NCBI RefSeq assembly: GCF_020687505.1
Contig: NZ_JAJEQT010000007.1
Source: Coprococcus_C hominis
GTDB taxonomy: Bacteria > Bacillota > Clostridia > Lachnospirales > Lachnospiraceae
Direction: 5' to 3' (one strand)
DNA length: 64,000 nucleotides
In this document: one piece after another, positions 9,472-16,931 of the stretch
Layout of the letters: the number at the start of each line of letters is the position of its first letter
Position numbering within the stretch: position 1 is the first letter of the stretch
Notes under the pieces: model-generated
Database searches by the model: none
What the model saw: the letters and a program-made list of their open reading frames with translations, nothing else
Told to the model about the DNA's origin: nothing
Translations under genes and position numbers: made by a program

Positions 9472-10209
9472 TTATGAGACCAGCAAGATCATCTCCCGTA
9501 ACTGGGCAAAGTAGAGCTTGCCCTGGGGCGTGACCAGCGTGTAGGAACCGGTATGACCGTGATTGCAGTAGTCTTTGACGCAAAACAACCCTGTATTTTT
9601 CACATTGGCATAAGGCAGCACATTGCCGGATGCCGTGCGGTACACAAACCGCCGTTCTATCAGAAAGCGGACAAACCGGCGCTCCGGGACATCCAACTCT
9701 TTGGCGGTAGTCCTGAGATTGGTGCTGTGCTTTAAGTCGATGAACAGGTCATAGAAAGCGGCTTTGCCCTCCAGCTGTGCATTTTCCTTACGCAGAGAAA
9801 TATTCGCTTCACGCTCAGCCAGCAAATCCGAGCAGAGTTTCATCAAAGCCTCTGGTGAAGTGGCTGCCTCCCACAGCTTCTCTTTTGTGAGATAGGCCCC
9901 GTGCTTGCGAATAGTAGGCAGAACCTCATCAAACACCCACTGTTCAAACCGCTCTGCCGATGGCAATTTGCTGTGAACGATCAGGCGGTATAGATCGCCT
10001 TCGGGGATAAAGAGCATTTCCTGTATCCCGCCCGTAGTAGGGGTACGCCGTTTCAGCGTACCCTTACAGTGCTTAGAAACGGCTTCGTTCGGTCTGGCAT
10101 ATCCCAAAGCTCTGGCTGCATCTGCACCGCAAAACAGGTATTTGCCGTTTTCTTCGACAACCCGGATACTGCCAAACTCCGGATTTTTGAAAATTTCCAT
10201 CTGGTTCAT
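9472..10209 (-). CDS. Phage-type antirepressor, BRO-N plus KilA-C-like domains
   Basis: 245-aa protein. Residues about 8-105 form a BRO-N domain (FGSIRVVEENGKYLFCGAD, ARALGYARPNEAV, then EQWVFDEVLPTIRKHGAYL), a DNA-binding fold of phage antirepressors. A helical linker leads to a KilA-C-like region (about 130-240). Such proteins usually counter a repressor or act as transcription factors; here it may control ICE functions, which is inference. Its target repressor is not in the window. Confidence 0.85.
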   Translation of the reverse strand: MNQMEIFKNPEFGSIRVVEENGKYLFCGADAARALGYARPNEAVSKHCKGTLKRRTPTTGGIQEMLFIPEGDLYRLIVHSKLPSAERFEQWVFDEVLPTIRKHGAYLTKEKLWEAATSPEALMKLCSDLLAEREANISLRKENAQLEGKAAFYDLFIDLKHSTNLRTTAKELDVPERRFVRFLIERRFVYRTASGNVLPYANVKNTGLFCVKDYCNHGHTGSYTLVTPQGKLYFAQLREMILLVS

Positions 10210-10242
10210 GTCGTGCCTCCTTTGGCATAATAAAAGACGGCC

Positions 10243-11121
10243 TTACCAGCCGCCTATGTGCATATCGTGGTTGACCAATGAAGTGTAATGATTGCTCATG
10301 GTGGTAGGCGCATTGAACAGCACCGCAAGCAGATACTGCTTCATGTTGTGTACCTGGGTGGTGTTCTTTTGCAGGCAGTCCATGACAAACTCGATGTGTG
10401 AGCTGTCCAGCTTCAAAAAGCGGGAACGCACGATCTCGTGAGGGAAGTCTGCCCCGGAGATCCGGATGGTCTTTCTTCTGGCACAGACCGTTTCCACCAT
10501 CAGCTCTACGATCTCATTCAGGTCATCCAGGTAGAGCGGATAACGCTGCTTCAGGCAGTCATACTCGATATTTTCCAAAATCAATTCCCGATAATTTTCT
10601 ATCTCTGTGACAGACATCGCATCCCTTCCTTTCCGTTCCGGCGGTTCTGCCGCCGCTGTCTCCCGGAAGGGAATGGAATCGGTACTTGATCCATAAGTAA
10701 TTGATTTTTCTGTATTTGATTTCTCTATATTTAATTCTGCGGGCTTTTCCATATCCGGTCTTACCATATCCGGGTTTTCCGTATCTGGTGAAACCACATC
10801 CGGCGGCAGCATATCCGGCTTCTTTGGCTGTGGCTGCTCATAAATGATGTACTCAGTATCAGTAATACGGCCATTTGCGCCGCGAAGCTGCCTGCGGACA
10901 ATGTAGCCGGCTGTTTCCAGCTCTTTGAGCGCAGAGCCAATAGCGTCCACACCCTCCTTACAGATGGAAGCCAGCCCTCTGGTCGTGTAATTCCACTCCT
11001 CTGGAAGCGACAGGATCATGGAAAGCAGGCCCTTAGATTTTAAGGTCAGCCCTTTATCCTTCAGATGATAATTTGACATAACGGTGTAATCGCGTGTCCG
11101 TTGTACGCGGTAGACTGCCAT
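10243..11121 (-). CDS. Replication-initiator-like winged-helix protein (DUF6017 type)
   Basis: 292 aa. The N-terminal winged helix (about residues 15-95, YHLKDKGLTLKSKGLLSMIL) is typical of replication initiator A-like proteins of Tn1549-like elements. Residues 105-135 form a proline-rich degenerate repeat (units such as NPDMVRPDME), and the C-terminus (about 165-290) matches the DUF6017 region. Probably involved in autonomous replication or gene control of the excised ICE; no origin was proven. ATG 11121 follows GAAGGAGTGAAGTGA. Confidence 0.75.
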   Translation of the reverse strand: MAVYRVQRTRDYTVMSNYHLKDKGLTLKSKGLLSMILSLPEEWNYTTRGLASICKEGVDAIGSALKELETAGYIVRRQLRGANGRITDTEYIIYEQPQPKKPDMLPPDVVSPDTENPDMVRPDMEKPAELNIEKSNTEKSITYGSSTDSIPFRETAAAEPPERKGRDAMSVTEIENYRELILENIEYDCLKQRYPLYLDDLNEIVELMVETVCARRKTIRISGADFPHEIVRSRFLKLDSSHIEFVMDCLQKNTTQVHNMKQYLLAVLFNAPTTMSNHYTSLVNHDMHIGGW

Positions 11122-11181
11122 TCACTTCACTCCTTCCTGTGGTCAGGGAATAACAAAAGCCGTTGTCAGTAAAGACACGGC

Positions 11182-11685
11182 TCAAACTTCATAGAAAACT
11201 CCTGGTCTCCCATCAAAGGGATAGCGGCTGATGTCCTCAAAGGCGTCGGCAACCTCCTCCGCTGGATAGTCCTGCCAGTCCCGCTCCCTGACGATATGAT
11301 GGATAGTGCGGTAACAGGTGGAAAACCTTTCATATGCTGAGCGGTATTTCGTATTCACGCAGGACACCTCCACAAACCGCCCGTCCTCCAAGAGCCATAG
11401 TTCCCGGATACAGGAAGCCTCCACTTGTGTGGAATGACTCTGGATAGTTTTTTGGTAAATGCAAAATCCCCGCTGTGGAAACAACTCCGGCCCATAGTAG
11501 TTCAGGGAACACTCATGATTTCCTGCGGTCTGGTAGGCAAGAACACTTTCCCCACGATAGCGGACAGACTGCACCACAAGTTCCATGTTCAATCTGGAAA
11601 GCGCCCTTTTCCGCTCCTTTTTGTCGGGGAAAAGATAAAGATACGCCGTCCTGATGGCATTGCAGATTTCTTTTTCTCTAAACAT
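11182..11685 (-). CDS. ICE-encoded protein of unknown function
   Basis: 167-aa soluble protein that I do not recognise. It starts with a basic, helical region (KERKRALSRLN near residues 19-29) and has several Cys and Tyr residues in the middle but no clear metal motif. It lies one base from the small paralogue gene (11687) and so is almost certainly cotranscribed with parA-parB. Confidence 0.6.
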   Translation of the reverse strand: MFREKEICNAIRTAYLYLFPDKKERKRALSRLNMELVVQSVRYRGESVLAYQTAGNHECSLNYYGPELFPQRGFCIYQKTIQSHSTQVEASCIRELWLLEDGRFVEVSCVNTKYRSAYERFSTCYRTIHHIVRERDWQDYPAEEVADAFEDISRYPFDGRPGVFYEV

Positions 11686-11686
11686 C

Positions 11687-11956
11687 TTATTTCCTCCGTT
11701 TTTTCTTTACATCCAGGACATGACCCTCAATTACACGGGCGCACCTTTTGATTTTGATCTCCCTGCGCTGCTGGCTTTGCAGGGCGGCCTGATACCCGTC
11801 CTCTGTCAAAAACAGCCTCATTTCATCTCCGTGCCTTCCGTAAGTAGTGCCGGGACGCAGGATGGAAAACTCAATCATCCAGCGGGTGTTATCCCAAAAT
11901 CTTTCTACGGCGAGAATGTTATGCCCTTTCAGTTCCCTAGCTGAAATATCCTTCAT
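11687..11956 (-). CDS. Small ICE protein of unknown function (paralogue of 9138-9458)
   Basis: 89-aa basic protein ending in KKKRRK. It shares the DNTRWMIEF and MRLFLTEDGYQAAL blocks with the 106-aa product at 9138-9458. It starts 12 bases after parB and ends one base before the next gene, so it is part of the same operon. Role unknown. Confidence 0.6.
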   Translation of the reverse strand: MKDISARELKGHNILAVERFWDNTRWMIEFSILRPGTTYGRHGDEMRLFLTEDGYQAALQSQQRREIKIKRCARVIEGHVLDVKKKRRK

Positions 11957-11968
11957 AAGCGGCTCCTT

Positions 11969-12934
11969 TCATCGTTCCTGATCTCTCTGACGCTTTTTCT
12001 GCCATTGTTCCAGCAGCTTGATAATGGTTTCCTGCATCCGAGCCGGAGTGTAGCTCTTGGGGAAATACTTCCGCAGAGTATCAGAAGTAAATGTCACACG
12101 ATCCAGATCGCTTTTCTTTTCCTCACCCATAATAGCCCTCATCACATCAATAGAGAGATGCCCCTCCTGACTGAACTTCTTGAGCCGCTGGGCTTGGGAA
12201 AGAGAAGGGGTAGCCTGTTCACTGTCCATGGCATCCAGCAGGTCTACCTGTTCTTCCTTTTTGAGAAAGGACAGCTCATAGGCAGGGTTCAGGGCAATTT
12301 TCTTCTCATCGACCATATCCAGCAGTTCGGGAATTAGTTCTGTCAGACGAATATATCGCTTTACCTGTGATTTGCTATCAGGGCTGTTTTCTGCAATCTT
12401 TTCTGCCGCAGTCAACTTCGGCCCAACTTGGGCCGAAGTTAAATCGGTCCTTTCTCCCTGCCGTTTGATAGCCTCCAGCTTCATGCGATAAGCCCAGGCT
12501 TTTTCGCTGGGTAAAACATCTTCTCGCTGGATATTCGCGTCTACCATCTCGATGACAGCTTCTTCATCATTCATTTCACGGATAATGACGGGCATATCCT
12601 CCAAACCCGCCAACTCGCTGGCACGGTGCCGTCGATGGCCAGAAATAATCTCATATCCGCCCTCCGGGTCAGGACGCACAAGCCCAGGAGTGCGAACACC
12701 ACGCTGTCTGACGCTATCCAGCGTTTCTAACATTTTGGGATCGTTGTCCTTGACACGGTAGGGCTGTCCAGTAAACGGCACTTCCGTCTGCATTGCCGAA
12801 TACCCCTTAAAGTAATGAAGCTGCGAGAGCGGAATACGGACGACGCGCTCCTCACCAGCCTGCTGACGCTCCTGCTCGGTAGTAAATAGATCATCTACCG
12901 ATGCCAGCTCTATTTTTTTCGCGCTGCTTTTCAA
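11969..12934 (-). CDS. parB: ParB/Spo0J-like partition protein
   Basis: 321-aa DNA-binding partition protein. The ParB N-terminal domain (about residues 30-125) carries the GHRRHRASELAG box and the EAVIEMVDANIQREDVLPSEKA segment; an HTH region follows (about 145-200). The start is TTG at 12934, inside the 3' end of parA (44-bp overlap), preceded by AAGGAGGTG. Together with ParA it would stabilise the ICE as an excised circle. No consensus Spo0J parS was found; the repeats at 13923-14070 are a candidate site. Confidence 0.9.
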   Translation of the reverse strand: MKSSAKKIELASVDDLFTTEQERQQAGEERVVRIPLSQLHYFKGYSAMQTEVPFTGQPYRVKDNDPKMLETLDSVRQRGVRTPGLVRPDPEGGYEIISGHRRHRASELAGLEDMPVIIREMNDEEAVIEMVDANIQREDVLPSEKAWAYRMKLEAIKRQGERTDLTSAQVGPKLTAAEKIAENSPDSKSQVKRYIRLTELIPELLDMVDEKKIALNPAYELSFLKKEEQVDLLDAMDSEQATPSLSQAQRLKKFSQEGHLSIDVMRAIMGEEKKSDLDRVTFTSDTLRKYFPKSYTPARMQETIIKLLEQWQKKRQRDQER

Positions 12935-13712
12935 GTTTCAACACCTCCTTCGTCAGATTTTTGTAGCCTTCCGCCACCTTTCCGCCGGGATCATGGGCAA
13001 AAATGCTTTTTCCCTCGGCGCTGATTTCCTTAGCCCGAACAGAATGGGGGATCTCTGTGCCGAATACTTTGATCTTGCTGCCATAGGTCTCCCGCAGGAG
13101 AGCGGAGATCTCTTTGGCAAAGTTGGTTCGACTGTCCACCATCGTCAGCAGGATACCGTCTATCTGGAGCTTGGGGTTAATCTGCCGCTTTACCTTGTTT
13201 ACCGTGGAGAGCAGCTGTTCCAACCCTTTGGCGGGCAGATACTCCGCCTGAACAGGAATGATAATCCTATTTGCAGCGGCCAGCGCATTGACTGTGAGCA
13301 TCCCCAGGGAGGGCTGACAGTCGATGAGGATATGGGAATATTGCCCCTTCAGCGTGTCCAAATATTGCCGCAAGATAGTCTCACGGCTCATGGCATTTAC
13401 CAGAGATACCTCCATACCGGATAACTGGATGTCCGCAGGCATCAGGTCTACGCCCTCTGAGTGGTGCAGGATACCCTCGCCGGGACGGAGAGGCTCATCC
13501 ATCAGGATACGCTCCATTGCGTCTGACAGCGTAAAGGGCAGCTTGTCCGGCTGGGGATTGCCCAGGCTGATGGTTAGGCTCCCTTGCGGATCTCCGTCGA
13601 TCAGCAGGACTTTCTTCCCGGCCTGTGCCAGCCCGATTCCCAAGTTGGCACAGGTTGTTGTCTTGCCAACACCGCCTTTCTGGTTGGCGATGGCGATGAT
13701 TTGCGTGTTCAT
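12891..13712 (-). CDS. parA: ParA/Soj family ATPase
   Basis: 273-aa partition ATPase. The deviant Walker A motif KGGVGKTTT lies at about residues 11-19, the switch I/Walker B HILIDCQPSLGML in the middle, and PVQAEYLPAKGLEQLL after it. I chose ATG 13712 (MNTQIIAIANQ) because GAGGTGAAG lies just upstream; a longer frame to 13775 lacks a ribosome site and runs into the upstream hairpin. First gene of the ICE operon seen here, nearest the rpsI junction. Confidence 0.92.
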   Translation of the reverse strand: MNTQIIAIANQKGGVGKTTTCANLGIGLAQAGKKVLLIDGDPQGSLTISLGNPQPDKLPFTLSDAMERILMDEPLRPGEGILHHSEGVDLMPADIQLSGMEVSLVNAMSRETILRQYLDTLKGQYSHILIDCQPSLGMLTVNALAAANRIIIPVQAEYLPAKGLEQLLSTVNKVKRQINPKLQIDGILLTMVDSRTNFAKEISALLRETYGSKIKVFGTEIPHSVRAKEISAEGKSIFAHDPGGKVAEGYKNLTKEVLKLEKQREKNRAGIGR

Positions 13713-13761
13713 TGACTTCACCTCATTTCTGATTGTTGCTGTTGCTTCTGGAAATAGAAAA

Positions 13762-13797
13762 AGCCGCCACTTCAAAATTAACAGTGAAGTGACGGCT
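13762..13797. promoter_or_regulatory. Inverted repeat upstream of parA
   Basis: Near-perfect arms AGCCGCCACTTC and GAAGTGACGGCT (one mismatch) about 50 bases before the parA start. On the plus strand it is followed by CTTTCT. It may be a terminator for plus-strand reading or an operator for parA; the sequence does not decide. Confidence 0.45.
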
Positions 13798-13922
13798 CTT
13801 TCTATCGCCGGAATACGAGTTCCTGAAATGAAAAAAGCACCCAGTCATTTATACTGCGTGCTACATCAAATTCATATTCAATTATTCAAATTAGGTCAGA
13901 CTGTGCCAAACTGCCACAACCA

Positions 13923-14070
13923 AAAACGAGAGGAAAGAGGGACGAAAAACACCCCAAAAATCGGCTCTCGGTTGTCCTATAATTTAACCACTAACCCCTT
14001 TTTTACCCCCATTTTTGCCGGTTGTCCTATATTTAACCACTAAAAATTGGGTGAAAACGACTCTCGTTTT
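13923..14070. repeat. Direct and inverted repeats at the ICE end, candidate centromere or origin
   Basis: Two direct repeats of 25-26 bases at 13969-13994 and 14019-14043 each read GGTTGTCCTAT then TTTAACCACTAA, start to start 50 bases apart. They are flanked by AAAACGAGAG (13923-13932) and its exact inverse CTCTCGTTTT (14061-14070), the latter inside a local palindrome AAAACGA-N3-TCGTTTT. This fills most of the 464-bp gene-free gap between parA and rpsI. The layout suits iterons or a ParB-binding centromere; inference only. Confidence 0.55.
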
Positions 14071-14111
14071 GCCAAATTTGGTCAAACCATATCAGCCCGT
14101 TTAGATATAGT

Positions 14112-14146
14112 AAAAGCCCGGAAAACCTTGATTTTCCGGGCTTTTT
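14112..14146 (-). terminator. Bidirectional intrinsic terminator after rpsI
   Basis: Perfect 14-bp stem with arms AAAAGCCCGGAAAA and TTTTCCGGGCTTTT and a six-base loop, followed by T-runs on both strands. It lies 31 bases after the rpsI stop and would end the rplM-rpsI transcript. It could belong either to the chromosome or to the ICE end. Confidence 0.85.
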
Positions 14147-14200
14147 GAACCATTTTGATACGGTTTGAACAGCAGATTATCTCTTGCTGAACTGAGGCGC
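14147..14200. other. Probable ICE/chromosome junction at the rpsI 3' end
   Basis: ICE-type sequence stops and the rpsI coding end (…QFSKR, stop at 14177) begins here. Integration into the 3' end of a conserved ribosomal gene leaves the gene intact, as seen, and rpsI is to my knowledge a reported ICE target in Firmicutes. The second copy of the attachment core is outside the window, so the exact crossover cannot be fixed. Confidence 0.5.
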
Positions 14201-14575
14201 GCGACGAGCTGCCTTGAGACCGTACTTCTTTCTTTCCTTCATACGAGGATCTCTTGTAAGGTATCCTGCCTTCTTGAGTGCTGGTCTGTACTCAGCGTCT
14301 GCCTCGAGGAGTGCTCTGGAGATACCATGTCTGATAGCACCAGCCTGACCTGTAAATCCGCCACCCTTAACATTTACAAGTACATCGAACTTTCCTTCTG
14401 TACCTGTTGCTGCAAATGGCTGCTTAACGATGAGCTTCAATGTATCAAGACCGAAATACTCATCCATGTCTTTCTTATTAATAGTTACCTTACCAGTTCC
14501 TGGTACAAGGTAAACTCTTGCGATACTGCTTTTTCTTCTACCTGTTCCGTAAAATCTATTACTATTCTTAGCCAC
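14177..14575 (-). CDS. rpsI: 30S ribosomal protein S9
   Basis: 132 aa. It has the S9 core (FYGTGRRKSSIARV at the start, GGGFTGQAGAIRHGISRAL in the middle, RDPRMKERKKYGLKAARR near the end) and the invariant C-terminal QFSKR tail that reaches the P-site tRNA. Its 3' end borders the ICE but the tail is normal, so integration did not damage it. It follows rplM by 17 bases, in one operon. Confidence 0.98.
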   Translation of the reverse strand: MAKNSNRFYGTGRRKSSIARVYLVPGTGKVTINKKDMDEYFGLDTLKLIVKQPFAATGTEGKFDVLVNVKGGGFTGQAGAIRHGISRALLEADAEYRPALKKAGYLTRDPRMKERKKYGLKAARRAPQFSKR

Positions 14576-14592
14576 GAACGTTTCCTCCCTTA

Positions 14593-15027
14593 TTAATACT
14601 TAATCTCTAATACTTCTGGCTTCTGAGCCTGCTGCTTGTGCTCTGGTCCAGCGTAAACATAAAGCTTCTTGATCATCTGTCTTCCGAGAGGTCCCTTTGG
14701 AAGCATGCCCTTAACTGCAAGGTAGATAACATCCTCTGGCTTCTTAGCCATCTTCTCTTTGAGAGTCTGCTCTTTCATACCGCCAACGTAATCAGAATGG
14801 TGATAGTAAACCTTCTGATCCATCTTCTTACCTGTTACTTTGATCTTATCAGCATTTACAACTACGATATAGTCACCTGTATCGATGTGTGGTGTAAATG
14901 TCGGCTTGTTCTTTCCTCTTAAAATGCTTGCGATCTCTGATGATAAACGACCTAATGTATGTCCTGTAGCATCTACTACATACCACTTTCTTTCAATGTT
15001 TGATGGGCTTGCCATAAAGCTCTTCAT
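14593..15027 (-). CDS. rplM: 50S ribosomal protein L13
   Basis: 144 aa, standard length. Diagnostic segments are RKWYVVDATGHTLGRLSSE and the C-terminal YAGPEHKQQAQKPE. ATG 15027 follows AAGGAGGAACACC. It is first in a two-gene operon with rpsI, expressed from its own strong promoter at 15211-15239 after a leader of about 175 nt. Confidence 0.98.
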   Translation of the reverse strand: MKSFMASPSNIERKWYVVDATGHTLGRLSSEIASILRGKNKPTFTPHIDTGDYIVVVNADKIKVTGKKMDQKVYYHHSDYVGGMKEQTLKEKMAKKPEDVIYLAVKGMLPKGPLGRQMIKKLYVYAGPEHKQQAQKPEVLEIKY

Positions 15028-15204
15028 TGTGGTGTTCCTCCTTAAAATTATTCGAATTGTCCTGCATCATACCCATGCTTTCAAGCCGAAATGTCCGAAA
15101 CAGCCTGTCCGCACAGTGCCGAATGCGTACTGTACATTGCTTCAAAAGAGTATTCCATGAATCCCGGGGCTATTGGGACGCACTTCACCTGTCTTTTGTC
15201 ACAT
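15028..15204 (-). promoter_or_regulatory. Long untranslated leader of rplM-rpsI
   Basis: From the predicted start point to the rplM ATG there are about 175 untranslated bases, with several short GC-rich inverted segments (for example CCCCGGGA near 15161-15168). L13 leaders that mediate autoregulation are known in Firmicutes; whether this is one cannot be decided by eye. Confidence 0.45.
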
Positions 15205-15210
15205 TTAGGT

Positions 15211-15239
15211 ATTATATTATACGTGTCCGCGTGTGTCAA
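15211..15239 (-). promoter_or_regulatory. Consensus sigma-A promoter of rplM-rpsI
   Basis: TTGACA (15239-15234), a 17-base spacer, and TATAAT (15216-15211), all perfect matches on the minus strand. It separates rplM-rpsI from the upstream truA gene. Confidence 0.88.
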
Positions 15240-15267
15240 CGTTTTTTTCAAGAAATGCGTAAATTTT

Positions 15268-16005
15268 CTACAAATATTCAATTCCAACCAACTGCAGTCC
15301 ACACGCTTCCGCTTTCGGACCTGCTGCCGCGCGGTCCTTCGCATCGAGAATCTCCTTCACATGCTCCGGCGGATACATGTTCATCCCGCATTTAAGCAAT
15401 GTACCCATAATGATCCGCACCATATTATATAGGAAACCGGTTCCGCGGATCGTCATAATGATCATCTTGCCCTCTGTGCGGAAGGAAATCTCTGTGACCG
15501 TGCGCACCGTTGACTCCACCTGTGTCCGCGGCGTGCAAAATGATTTGAAATCATGTTCTCCGACGAGATACGCTGCTGCCTGCTCCATCTTCGCTACATC
15601 AACATTGAAATAACAAAATTTCGAGTAAAGCCGTACGAGCGGGTTCGGAAACTTGTCGTTCCAGATGCGATACTCATACGTCTTGATCGTATCGCAAAAC
15701 CGCGGATGAAAATCATCCGCCACCTGGCACGATTCCTGAATCCGGATATCGTCCGGCAGCCGCTGGTTCAACGCGAAGCTGATCTTCTCCGGCGGAATCC
15801 GTGTCTGCGTATCAAAGACTGCCACATTTCCAAGCGCATGCACCCCGGAATCTGTCCGGCTTGCGCCAATGATCTTGATATCCTCCTGCAACAGCTTCGA
15901 CAGTTCCCGGTTCAGGACTTCCTCGATTGTAATTCCATTGTCCTGAATCTGCCAGCCACAATAATTTGTCCCGTCATACGCAACGGTTAATTTGATTCGT
16001 TTCAT
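15268..16005 (-). CDS. truA: tRNA pseudouridine synthase A
   Basis: 245 aa. It isomerises uridines 38-40 in the anticodon arm of tRNAs. The catalytic Asp lies in SRTDSGVHALG (about residues 48-58), with the N-terminal LTVAYDGTNYCGWQ and the C-terminal RGTGFLYNMVRIIMGTLL typical of TruA. ATG 16005 follows AAAGGAGA. Order ecfA-ecfT-truA-rplM-rpsI is the common Firmicutes arrangement. Confidence 0.96.
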   Translation of the reverse strand: MKRIKLTVAYDGTNYCGWQIQDNGITIEEVLNRELSKLLQEDIKIIGASRTDSGVHALGNVAVFDTQTRIPPEKISFALNQRLPDDIRIQESCQVADDFHPRFCDTIKTYEYRIWNDKFPNPLVRLYSKFCYFNVDVAKMEQAAAYLVGEHDFKSFCTPRTQVESTVRTVTEISFRTEGKMIIMTIRGTGFLYNMVRIIMGTLLKCGMNMYPPEHVKEILDAKDRAAAGPKAEACGLQLVGIEYL

Positions 16006-16102
16006 GGAGCGAATCTCCTTTCTCTTATATTGTGAAATACACTATTCTATCTCACCACTATATATCATTCAGTAACTATCATCTACTTATCTATCCTACG
16101 TT

Positions 16103-16882
16103 TTAGAACTTCACAATCAACACCACCGACGCAATAACCATCGCCAGCATGCACACATACGCGACCACATCGCGTCTCTCATACACGAGTGGATGCAGCT
16201 TCGTCCGTCCTTTGCCGCCCGTATAGCAGCGGCTGTCCATCGCATCGCCCAGATGTCCGGCACGCGAGATTGCATTCTGGAAAAGCGGCAAGATCACTGT
16301 CCGAAGCTTCTTTAAACGCACGACCGGATTTCCCTTCTTGAAGTCCGCGCCACGCGCCATCTGCGCCTTCATGATCCGGTCTAACTCTCCAAATAATATC
16401 GGTACAAATCGTAGCGCGATCGTGATTCCCATTGCCACACCGCCGCTTAAATGCATGCACTTCTCCATACCGTCCGTCAGTCTCGTCGGTGTCGTCGTAT
16501 ACATCAACAGGCTTGACATCAGAATCAACAACAACATCCGCCAGAACACGAATCCGGCTTTGATCAGTCCCTCCTTCGTGATCGTGAGCACGCCAAGCTT
16601 TACCAACGTCGTTCCATGCACGGTAAATGCATTTAATATACTGCAAATTAAAATGAAAATGAACACGCCCTTCGTTCCGCGTATCATCTTGCGCATCGGC
16701 ACCCGGCTGCACGCCCACACACCGGCAAATACTGTCGTAAGAAACAGAAACAACGGCAGATTCCGATCCAGCAACAGCAGGATAATATATATAATTGTAA
16801 ATCGAATTTTGACACGGGGATCTATCCGGTGGATCATCGAATCCACGCTATGGTACTGTCCCCATGTGATATCCTTCATCAT
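16103..16882 (-). CDS. ecfT: ECF transporter transmembrane component EcfT
   Basis: 259-aa membrane scaffold that couples the EcfA ATPases to substrate-binding S components for vitamin and metal uptake. It has five to six membrane helices and the coupling helices near the C-terminus, with one canonical Ala-Arg-Gly motif (MARGADF) and a second degenerate one (SRCYTG). I chose ATG 16882 (GAGGTAGGAAC upstream) over a longer frame to 16975 that would overlap the ATPase gene. It lies 49 bases after the fused EcfA gene. Confidence 0.92.
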   Translation of the reverse strand: MMKDITWGQYHSVDSMIHRIDPRVKIRFTIIYIILLLLDRNLPLFLFLTTVFAGVWACSRVPMRKMIRGTKGVFIFILICSILNAFTVHGTTLVKLGVLTITKEGLIKAGFVFWRMLLLILMSSLLMYTTTPTRLTDGMEKCMHLSGGVAMGITIALRFVPILFGELDRIMKAQMARGADFKKGNPVVRLKKLRTVILPLFQNAISRAGHLGDAMDSRCYTGGKGRTKLHPLVYERRDVVAYVCMLAMVIASVVLIVKF

Positions 16883-16931
16883 GTTCCTACCTCTTTTAGA
16901 CATTCTTATACTACAATATCTATATACGAAA

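Noticed and set aside
13700..14180. Consensus Spo0J parS palindrome near parA-parB
   Set aside because: No TGTTTCACGTGAAACA-like sequence is present; only the non-standard repeats reported above.
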